From K23-9 sp964460665 (lineage in GTDB: Bacteria; Planctomycetota; Planctomycetia; Pirellulales; Pirellulaceae): DNA of 25,275 nucleotides. The notes under the pieces are model-generated. The model did not search any database. It saw only the letters and a program-made list of their open reading frames with translations, and was not told where the DNA came from. A program made the position numbers and the translations under genes. Shown here in pieces: positions 1-7,155 of this stretch. The stretch's first letter is position 1. The number at the start of each line of letters is the position of its first letter. Location: positions 1-25,275 of the forward strand of contig CAYWSL010000077.1 of the NCBI GenBank assembly GCA_964460665.1, in the 5' to 3' direction.

Positions 1-147
1 ACCAAACTGCTCTGTAACATGCAGCAAATGGCGAGTGCGAGTAATGTGAAGTGGCGAGCCATGTCGGTCCTTTGTAGTTTGATCGGCAGCGACATTGCCG
101 CTTGAGACTTTTCAATATTCTGCATCTTTCACGCGATTACCACGCAC

Positions 148-918
148 TTACAGCCGCACGCGGGACAAGAATAATCCTAGCAGCATCGGAGGCACGCATG
201 TCCAAACGTAGAATGCATTACCGGGTTGTGGGTACACCTGCGCGATTCTTGCGGAGGAATCCAGAAGGGTACCGCCAATCATGTAGGCAAGTCCCCCCAA
301 GACGGCTGCCAGGATGGCGATGCCAAAGACTTTCAGGCCACCGCTGGGTCGCATGACAGCAATCCCGACTGCGATTACAACTGGGACCCCGATGACGAAC
401 CACTGCAACGCATGAAGACCGATCGTCATCATGTCCCCATCCGTCGCGCTACTGGTTGCCTTCTTTGACAACTCAACCACGCTGGGGCCGACTAACAATC
501 CGATGCCATACGCCGCTGCAGATCCAACGAGGCAACCAATGATACTGCGAAACAAGCGGCGGTGAATGAACCCAGCACCCCATCCAAATACGAATGCCAT
601 TGACGCTCCGACAATGAACAAAAACTGGCCGCAGTTGGCTTCGCGATTACTCAGCTGGATCGCGTCCATTTCTGGTGTGCTGGCGCCGTTTGGTGCTGCT
701 TCGACCGCCTGGGCGTATTCGGCTGGCAGCGGAATCTGAAATTCCGCTATCACAACCTTCGCGACCGCAAAACAAACGATCGCTGCTAGGAAACCAGTGA
801 TCAACCAAGCCCACGATCCAATCGGTTCTACGAATTCCTGATCCGACGATTCGGCGACCACCTCCGTTAATGCTTCGTCAGCCACACTCTTATCGTCGCT
901 ACTCTTATCATCACTCAT
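148..918 (-). CDS. Hypothetical six-helix inner-membrane protein
   Basis: I do not recognise a family. The 256-residue product has an acidic, Ser/Asp-rich cytoplasmic-type N-terminus (about 35 residues). About six hydrophobic segments follow, starting with WAWLITGFLAAIVCFAVAKV and ending close to the C-terminus (PPMLLGLFLSRVRL). Between TM1 and TM2 lies a polar stretch of about 35 residues. I chose the ATG at 918 (MSDDKSS...). The frame stays open to a GTG at 951, but that adds only 11 residues (MAWHFSKETDL) with no better ribosome site. The gene stands alone: the next minus-strand gene upstream ends at 1132 behind an intrinsic terminator, so it must have its own promoter in 919-1057. No catalytic or ligand-binding motif is visible, so membrane location is the only supported statement. 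Confidence 0.75.
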   Translation of the reverse strand: MSDDKSSDDKSVADEALTEVVAESSDQEFVEPIGSWAWLITGFLAAIVCFAVAKVVIAEFQIPLPAEYAQAVEAAPNGASTPEMDAIQLSNREANCGQFLFIVGASMAFVFGWGAGFIHRRLFRSIIGCLVGSAAAYGIGLLVGPSVVELSKKATSSATDGDMMTIGLHALQWFVIGVPVVIAVGIAVMRPSGGLKVFGIAILAAVLGGLAYMIGGTLLDSSARIAQVYPQPGNAFYVWTCVPPMLLGLFLSRVRL

Positions 919-1057
919 CAAATCGGTCTCTTTGGAAAAATGCCATGCCACCTTCAGCTCTTGAGTTTAGTCGTAGCAACTAGCACTCGCGAGCATTTGG
1001 AGCACGAAGCATCTGCCTTGGAGCAAAAAACAAAATAGACAAGATGACAGTTGACAA

Positions 1058-1088
1058 CGAAAAAACCCGGAGCGTGAGCCCCGGGTTT
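1058..1088 (-). terminator. Rho-independent terminator of the TIGR03546-TIGR03545 operon
   Basis: Read on the minus strand, an 8-bp perfect stem (AAACCCGG at 1081-1088 paired with CCGGGTTT at 1063-1070) closes a 10-nt loop. The 3' arm runs on into a U-rich tract, giving six consecutive T on the transcribed-sense strand at 1060-1065. It lies about 45 bp after the stop codon of the TIGR03545 gene and upstream of the next minus-strand gene, the expected place. Confidence 0.85.
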
Positions 1089-1131
1089 CGTCGTGATTCG
1101 TCTGGTCAGCGTCTTCCATTTTTAAACGCGT

Positions 1132-2910
1132 CTATCTTAGTCGACCTTCGATCGCGGAACGTAGCTTGCCGATGTACTCTTCTGGCTTGCCCAAGTAGTG
1201 ATCGTCGTGTCCAACGTTACTGATCACTTTCTCGCGCATCTCTTTGATCGATGCGGTGGCGGAAGCAAGTAGCGTTTGAGCTTCGGACTCATGTTCTTCC
1301 AACCAACGTCGCAAGGACTCGGTTTCGCGAAGATGAGCTTCTTCTACTTTGACGGCCAACTGTCGTTTGGAAGCTTGAACTTGGCTAGCAACGGCGTCGC
1401 GAGCCGCGTTCTTGAAGATCGGCCCCAAGTTGGAGTTCAATTGCAGCTGCATGTCGCGCCACGTACCATTGAAGTTCGCGTCGACTTCTAGCGTGTCCAC
1501 CGACGCCAGGCTTTGCCCCAACGCAACCGCGGCGGGTGACTGTGCGTACTTGGAATCAACATTCAAGCTCATTTTGACGCCAGCATGCTTGCTAACGAAT
1601 CGGCCACTGACTTGGTCGCCTGCGCTTCGTAGCTGAACCCACAATTCGCGCTGACCGCCCATGATGCTGATTCCAGCGTCACGACGGTTGCCCAAGTGCA
1701 TGGGTTTGGCGTCCACTTGCGGCCAGTGCAACGTGACCAAGTCAACATCAGCACCTTGGCGACGATCACTGGTCATTTCAACGCGGACGATATCCGGCCC
1801 ATCCAAACGCAAGCGTGCGGTGGTCGGTTCTGTCATCACGCTCGGTTCTGAACTTAGATTTTCTAAGATGCCGGTCATCACGTAAGCGTTGCCGTTCGTC
1901 GTCATCATGCCACCGACTTCGCAGCGGCGAATCATGATTTCAGGGCGACGATTCAGTCCCAGCAGGTCATGATCGATTCCGCGATCGCGAAGTGTTTCTG
2001 GTGCGACCATGGTGTATTCAGCCAAGTTACGTCCGCTATCCAAGTAGCCGCGAACCTTTTGAACTTGCTGTCGCACCGCTTCGGCCATCAGGTCGACGCC
2101 AAAGTTGTCGCTTTGCGAAAGGGAACCAGGTACGTACTGATCGATCTTTTCCAGGTCGATCTGTTTGGCTCGCTGCATTGAAACCATGTCGGTTTTGGCG
2201 CGTTCGGGCAATGCGTCGATCGACTCGCGAACAACCTGCAGCTTGTTCATCGCTTCGTTACCGCGTGCCAGCGTGCGATCCAGGGCTTCCCAGTCGCGCA
2301 GTGGATTGTCGATACCCCGAGCCATGTCACGGATTTCGCGAATGCGTGACTCCAGTTCGCGAGCACGAACCATCAAGGCTTCGTAGTCTTGTTCCCAACG
2401 CGTGCGAATTTCTTTGCTACGCTGGACGGTTTCCAATCCACCGATCACTGAATTGGCGTGATCGCCCAATTGGTCGGTTGCACCGCTTAGAAAGCGGTCC
2501 AGCATGCCGATGCTTTCGGGTGCGTTGGAGCTTTGGTCGAATGTCTCGGCAAGGTGACCTGACGTTTCGCGATCGGATCCAATTTGGATACCGGTGATGC
2601 GGCCATCAGTGGCAACCCAGCGGCGATGCAAAAGTGCTTTACCATCGATCACAAGATCGATCTTGTCGGCGCGGAATGCGTCTTTCAGTTCCTTGTCGCC
2701 ACGTGGATCAGCCACGCGGACATCGTGGTATTGAATACGAGGCGGAAAGAATCCAACTTCGGAGGACTCAATTTCAACTTTCGCACCTGTGGATTCTTGC
2801 AAACCTTGCACGGTCACATAAGTTGCGACCGGGCCCAGGCCCCATCGGATTAACATCAGCACAAGGCCAACGATCACCAGTCGTGAGAGAATATATCGCC
2901 AGCGAATCAT
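1132..2910 (-). CDS. TIGR03545-family AsmA-like membrane-anchored protein
   Basis: The 592-residue protein has one N-terminal membrane anchor (about residues 9-28, LVIVGLVLMLIRWGLGPVAT). An AsmA/chorein-like start follows (VEIESSEVGFFPPRIQYHDV, then DKIDLVIDGKALLHRRWVATDGRITGI). Next come a long charged helical region (about 165-245) likely to be coiled coil, a beta-rich region in the middle, and a second amphipathic helical stretch near 520-580. The family TIGR03545 is known mainly because it is encoded beside TIGR03546, exactly as here; its function is not established. AsmA-like proteins usually act in the envelope, so a periplasmic bulk with a role in lipid or envelope homeostasis is an inference only. 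The start ATG overlaps the stop of the upstream gene (ATGA, 2907-2910), and an AGGA-type ribosome site lies 8 nt upstream. Confidence 0.8.
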   Translation of the reverse strand: MIRWRYILSRLVIVGLVLMLIRWGLGPVATYVTVQGLQESTGAKVEIESSEVGFFPPRIQYHDVRVADPRGDKELKDAFRADKIDLVIDGKALLHRRWVATDGRITGIQIGSDRETSGHLAETFDQSSNAPESIGMLDRFLSGATDQLGDHANSVIGGLETVQRSKEIRTRWEQDYEALMVRARELESRIREIRDMARGIDNPLRDWEALDRTLARGNEAMNKLQVVRESIDALPERAKTDMVSMQRAKQIDLEKIDQYVPGSLSQSDNFGVDLMAEAVRQQVQKVRGYLDSGRNLAEYTMVAPETLRDRGIDHDLLGLNRRPEIMIRRCEVGGMMTTNGNAYVMTGILENLSSEPSVMTEPTTARLRLDGPDIVRVEMTSDRRQGADVDLVTLHWPQVDAKPMHLGNRRDAGISIMGGQRELWVQLRSAGDQVSGRFVSKHAGVKMSLNVDSKYAQSPAAVALGQSLASVDTLEVDANFNGTWRDMQLQLNSNLGPIFKNAARDAVASQVQASKRQLAVKVEEAHLRETESLRRWLEEHESEAQTLLASATASIKEMREKVISNVGHDDHYLGKPEEYIGKLRSAIEGRLR

Positions 2911-3839
2911 CCCGCTTTCCTTTGCTGCTGTGAGTCGCGCAATTGACGTAGCAAGTAGTTCAACGCTTCGTCACTTGGCGGTTCTGATACCTTTTCTGCG
3001 ACTGGCTTCGGTGCCGGCACTGCAGCTTTGGTAATCGGATCCTTTACGTAGTCTTTCATTCGAATCACATCGATTCGTGTCTCAACTGAGACGTGTTGTT
3101 CTGGTTCGGATTGCATCGCGGCGTCTTCGTCGCGAACATCTTCTTCGTCGTGAACATCTTCATTGGCCACATCGTCCAAGTGCGAAGTCGTCGCGAGCGG
3201 CCCGACTTTGTCGATTCGTCGCGTAGTGATTTTCGCAGACTCTTCAAGCAACTCTTCTGCGTTGGCAACGCGTGGGGCAGGAATCGACGATGGATGCGGC
3301 GCCGAGATTTCTTGGGTGCCTTGGTCAACCAGCACAACGGAATGCTTGGCGACGTTGCGTGTGCGGCGGCGAGTTTCTGCTTCTTCGATTTCCTGTTCTT
3401 CTTCCGGCGAAGTCGCAAGCAGTTTGAACACAGGAAGCGTCAGCATAAAAATGGGCACGATAGCTGCGACGCCAATCAGAAAACTGCCCATCACGATTGT
3501 GTTGTTCAGGTCGGTCCAAGGAACCAACGGCCACTGCCAAGCACGGGAAGCAGCTTCGCCCCACCGCGGGTTGGTCAGAACGTACTGCCCGACTTCGTGC
3601 GAAATGGGATCCAGTCGTGTCGCCGCGAAGGAAACGCCAATCGCAGTCAGGCCCGCCATCGCGTGGTTGATACGAAGCGAGATCACTACCAAAAGAATCA
3701 TGAGAGCCAACAAGTTGCCGTGCGGAACCACGCCAAGCAACGCGCCGAAGGCAACCGCCCCAGCTAGTTGATGGGGGTATTTGCGACCGGCAATCGCCTT
3801 TTTCACAGTCTTCAGCAGTTTGATCGTCCAGATGATCAT
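2907..3839 (-). CDS. TIGR03546-family (DUF2062-like) membrane protein
   Basis: This 310-residue protein has a hydrophobic N-terminal half with the GRKYPHQLAGAVAFGALLG-type segment and PHGNLLALMILLVVISLRIN typical of TIGR03546/DUF2062-like proteins. A further hairpin lies around residues 110-145 (NTIVMGSFLIGVAAIVPIFM). The C-terminal half (about 150 residues) is strongly acidic, Arg/Glu-rich and probably disordered, a long addition to the compact family core. I start it at ATG 3839 because a GGAGG lies just upstream at 3849-3854 and the family core begins here. The frame remains open to 3974, but that would add 45 residues without family character. It is translationally coupled to the downstream TIGR03545 gene by an ATGA overlap. 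Function unknown; the fixed pairing suggests one envelope complex. Confidence 0.8.
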   Translation of the reverse strand: MIIWTIKLLKTVKKAIAGRKYPHQLAGAVAFGALLGVVPHGNLLALMILLVVISLRINHAMAGLTAIGVSFAATRLDPISHEVGQYVLTNPRWGEAASRAWQWPLVPWTDLNNTIVMGSFLIGVAAIVPIFMLTLPVFKLLATSPEEEQEIEEAETRRRTRNVAKHSVVLVDQGTQEISAPHPSSIPAPRVANAEELLEESAKITTRRIDKVGPLATTSHLDDVANEDVHDEEDVRDEDAAMQSEPEQHVSVETRIDVIRMKDYVKDPITKAAVPAPKPVAEKVSEPPSDEALNYLLRQLRDSQQQRKAG

Positions 3840-4224
3840 GTTGGTGCGCCTCCATGCGCACAGCTCAATCAGTAAAAACCTACAGGTGTCTGTATCGGCT
3901 ATGGACGCCCGAATATTCAATACAGCCCGCAAGTTTTTACATTCTTCTGCTGCCAATTCGCCCAGAATACGCACATCTGGGGCAACCAGGCCAAATAGGT
4001 AAAACAGCGGGTGATTGGCGAGCTGCCTTGGATGTCCGACAATTGCGGCATCGTTTTGACCAGACGTGTCACGCTTGCCGCGACACTACATAAGGATCGT
4101 CGTAATTTACGGCCCAGAACTGGCATCGCAGAACGGCATCACACGGCAACGTCGCGTGCCTGGTACCCGACTGCGAAACCATCGCTTTTGACCGAAAATC
4201 TTGCTGCAGGAAGCAAATCAAATC
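3840..4224. other. Divergent intergenic region between the TIGR03546 operon and the nuclease-helicase operon
   Basis: This 385-bp stretch holds no convincing gene; the short frames crossing it have no ribosome site and no family character. It must carry the promoters for both flanking operons. I could not identify a strong promoter pair. TTGACC occurs at 4056-4061 and again near 4186, both without a well-spaced -10. A 6-bp inverted repeat (CTGTAT at 3890-3895, ATACAG at 3920-3925) flanks a GAATATTC palindrome upstream of the minus-strand gene and could be a regulatory site, but this is weak. Confidence 0.5.
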
Positions 4225-7155
4225 GTGCCCCTCAAACCATCAACTAATTCAAACGCCAATCTTTGCGAGACCCATTTTCTGGGTTGGGACCAGCCACTAC
4301 TGCCCCAGGCTGTCACTTTTTTGTGCGACCAGTTCGGGCAAGATGGATCGCTGGATTTAAGTGGAGTGATTTGTGTGTTGCCCGCCGCACGTGGGACTCA
4401 TCGGCTGGCAGAGTTGCTGCGAAGTGAAGCCAAGTCGCGGGAGTTGGAGTTCTGGCCACCAACCATTTTGACAACGGGCGAGCTGGCAGAGAACTTGTAC
4501 ACGCGCACCCAGCAGGTCGCCACCGACTTTGAACAAACACTTGCTTGGTCAGACGTTTTGCGTGCGATCAATCCAACCGAGCTTGCACCGCTGTTGCCAA
4601 CCCTGCCGCCAAGCGACTCGTTAACCGCTTGGTTAGAACTAGCCGGAACCCTGCGCCGCTTGAACTCTGAACTGGCAACCAGCTGCCTGTCGTTTTCGGA
4701 CGTGGTCGATTCGGCTGAAACCGATGCTGAACGCAGACGCTGGAAATTGCTGGACCGACTGCACGGCGAATACTTGTCGGTGCTGCGTGATGCGGATGTG
4801 CTGGATCCGAACTGGGCGCGGCGTAAGGCGGTCGATGAATCCGCTTGCAAGGTTGACCGGCAAGTTGTCTTGGTCGGCACCAGCGACTTGACCGATATTT
4901 TGTTAGCGATGCTGGCAGGCGTCGCCGAGAACACGACAGCCTTAATCGCCGCTCCGGTTTCCGAAGCGTTTCGCTTTGATAGTTTCGGTTGTGTTGATAC
5001 CGAAGCTTGGTTGAAACATGAATTGCCGCTGAAAGACGACCAGCTGGTTTCGGCTGGCGACGTGACAGACCAAGCAAACGCAGTCGCAGAAACGTTGGTG
5101 GACTACGCGACTGAATTCGCTGCAGACCAAGTTACCGTTGGTATTACGGACGAAGCACAGGTCGGGCCGATTGAATTGCAGCTTCGCGGATGCGGCGTCA
5201 CGACTCACCGCGAACTGGGTTGGAGTGTTTCGGAAACTGCGATTGGCCGCTTGTTCAACCTGACCGCAACGTTCCTGCAGCGTGGGACTTGGCAATCACT
5301 AGCCGCGTTGGTGCGACATGCTGACATTCACGCTTACATCACGCAGTTGGTGGATCAGAAGGCACAGCAAAACGAAAAGTTTCCTTCGGATTGGTTGCTA
5401 AACCTAGATAACTTGCTGTCCAACCACTTTCCGTTGCTTGTTGCTGATCCATTACCGCCGATTGCTCAAGAGCGATTCCCCGCGGCGGCTTTTGTTGCTG
5501 AGTCGATTTTGGAGCTGATGCGAGAGTTCGGTGACGCGAATGCTAAGACCGTGGAGGTTCACTCGATTTCGCAGTGGAGTGAAATCATTTCGCGTTGGCT
5601 GAAGACGATTTATGGTGCCCGATTCGCTGACGATTCTGCCAAAGCAACTACGCCTGACTCGGCCGCAGGAGCAAGCCGCACACAGAAAGCGATCGGCGCG
5701 ATCCACGGGCTATTGAAGCAGTTCCACGGCTTGAACGCTCAATTGGATGTATCGGTTGCTGGCAGTGTGGCGTTCGAGATGATCGCTGCTCGTATGGGCG
5801 AATTGCGAATCACAAACAGACCAACGGCGAGAGACGTTGAAATCTTGGGCTGGTTGGACTTGGCCTTGGATGACGCGCCGGCGATGGTCGTGATGGGTTT
5901 GAACCATCCTTTCGTTCCGCAAGCGGTGACGAGCGACCCGTTTCTTCCGGGCACTTTACGAACGCGACTTTCGATGGCCGACAACGATCGACGCTACGCT
6001 CGTGATATCTATGCCATGCATTTGTTATTGTCGACGCGTTCGGCGATACGTTTTGTTGTCGGCAAGAACGGTGCGGATGGTTCTCCGACACCGCCGAGTC
6101 GTTTGATTGCTGCAGCGCCTGCGGCCGATTCTGCTCGACGTGTCCGTCAGCTACTTGGCAAAGATCGCCCGCGAGTCATCGTGCAGCACCGTTGGGATGC
6201 TGGTGAAAACAAAACCGAACTGCCGATTCCGATCTTGGATGGATTGGGCGCCGAAGTGAAACGGCTAAGCGTGACATCGTTTAGTAGTTATCTGACTTGT
6301 CCGTACCGATTTTACCTGCGAAACATTTTGCACCTGCGGCCGTTGGATGACGCAACTGGCGAACTGGCGGCGAACCAGTTTGGCGACTTGGTGCACAATA
6401 CACTGGAAGCGTTTGGTGAATCGCCGGACAAGGACTTAACTGACGAATCGAAGATCGAAGCCTCGTTGATTCAGCATTTGCACGAATACGCTCAAGCCCA
6501 CTACGGCAGCGGCGCGGCGATGTCCGTCCAGCTACAAGTCAAACAGGCCGAGCAACGTTTGAAGATTTTCGCAAAGCAACAGGCAATGCGAATTGCCGAA
6601 GGCTGGGTGATCAAGCAAACCGAAGCCAGTGTCCAAGAAGTCGACACACCCACGTCGAAGGCTGCCAACATCATCGTGGACGGCCGCAAAATGGGGATCC
6701 GCGGTCGCTTTGATCGCATCGACCACCATCCCGACACCAACCGCTGGGCGATCCTGGACTACAAGACACACGGACACCTACCAGAAAAGAAGCACTTGAA
6801 GCGTAAGGACGGAAAGGAGCAGTGGGTCGACTTGCAACTGCCGTTGTACCGTCAGTTGATTCCGTTCTTGGGCATCGAAGCCGATCCGGTCGACGTGCAG
6901 CTTGGCTACTTCAACGTGAGTGAAAAGGAATCGGAAACGAAGGTCAACATCGCGCAGTTCACCGAGTCGCAAATGAAAGCAGCCGACGACTTGATCCATC
7001 AAGTCATTCGCGACATTTGGGCCAATCGTTTTGAACCCACCGAGCAACGCGTGTTGTACGACGACTACGAATCCATCTTGCAAATGCGTGTTCCCCAGCG
7101 AATGCTGAATCAAGCAGAGCTTGCCGAAACGATCCCGTTGGAGGAAATGGTATGA
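4225..7155 (+). CDS. AddB-like PD-(D/E)XK nuclease subunit of a helicase-nuclease
   Basis: About 976 residues, the usual size of alphaproteobacterial-type AddB. The N-terminal part is helicase-like but inactive: where Walker A would lie it reads PAARGTHRL. The C-terminal nuclease domain is complete. Numbering from TTG 4201, it has TCPYRFYLRN at 699-708, H732 in GDLVHNTLEAFGE, D838 in RGRFDRID, and D853-Y-K855 in WAILDYKTHG. Classical AddB binds a 4Fe-4S cluster with one Cys before and three after the nuclease motifs. Here only C700 is present and no cysteine follows, so the cluster is absent. Two starts are possible: TTG 4201 has no ribosome site, whereas GTG 4225 has an AGGAAG 11 nt upstream and is preferred. 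The stop overlaps the next start (ATGA, 7152-7155), typical of subunits made in fixed ratio. Expected role: double-strand-break end resection for RecA recombination, in the cytoplasm. Confidence 0.85.
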   Translation: MPLKPSTNSNANLCETHFLGWDQPLLPQAVTFLCDQFGQDGSLDLSGVICVLPAARGTHRLAELLRSEAKSRELEFWPPTILTTGELAENLYTRTQQVATDFEQTLAWSDVLRAINPTELAPLLPTLPPSDSLTAWLELAGTLRRLNSELATSCLSFSDVVDSAETDAERRRWKLLDRLHGEYLSVLRDADVLDPNWARRKAVDESACKVDRQVVLVGTSDLTDILLAMLAGVAENTTALIAAPVSEAFRFDSFGCVDTEAWLKHELPLKDDQLVSAGDVTDQANAVAETLVDYATEFAADQVTVGITDEAQVGPIELQLRGCGVTTHRELGWSVSETAIGRLFNLTATFLQRGTWQSLAALVRHADIHAYITQLVDQKAQQNEKFPSDWLLNLDNLLSNHFPLLVADPLPPIAQERFPAAAFVAESILELMREFGDANAKTVEVHSISQWSEIISRWLKTIYGARFADDSAKATTPDSAAGASRTQKAIGAIHGLLKQFHGLNAQLDVSVAGSVAFEMIAARMGELRITNRPTARDVEILGWLDLALDDAPAMVVMGLNHPFVPQAVTSDPFLPGTLRTRLSMADNDRRYARDIYAMHLLLSTRSAIRFVVGKNGADGSPTPPSRLIAAAPAADSARRVRQLLGKDRPRVIVQHRWDAGENKTELPIPILDGLGAEVKRLSVTSFSSYLTCPYRFYLRNILHLRPLDDATGELAANQFGDLVHNTLEAFGESPDKDLTDESKIEASLIQHLHEYAQAHYGSGAAMSVQLQVKQAEQRLKIFAKQQAMRIAEGWVIKQTEASVQEVDTPTSKAANIIVDGRKMGIRGRFDRIDHHPDTNRWAILDYKTHGHLPEKKHLKRKDGKEQWVDLQLPLYRQLIPFLGIEADPVDVQLGYFNVSEKESETKVNIAQFTESQMKAADDLIHQVIRDIWANRFEPTEQRVLYDDYESILQMRVPQRMLNQAELAETIPLEEMV

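Noticed and set aside
1..105. Plus-strand frame open from the left edge to a TGA at 103-105 (34 codons), possibly the end of a gene entering the window
   Set aside because: Too short to judge; an open run of this length is common by chance and the residues show no family feature.
1992..2597. 201-codon plus-strand open frame
   Set aside because: It lies wholly opposite the TIGR03545 gene, is Arg/Cys-rich as typical for an antisense shadow, and has no ribosome site.
3093..3771. Overlapping plus-strand open frames of more than 200 codons
   Set aside because: Antisense to the acidic tail of the TIGR03546 gene; low-complexity GC skew explains the open frames.
4056..4061. TTGACC as -35 box for the nuclease-helicase operon
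   Set aside because: The nearest -10-like sequence (TACATA) is 25 bp away, too far for a standard promoter.
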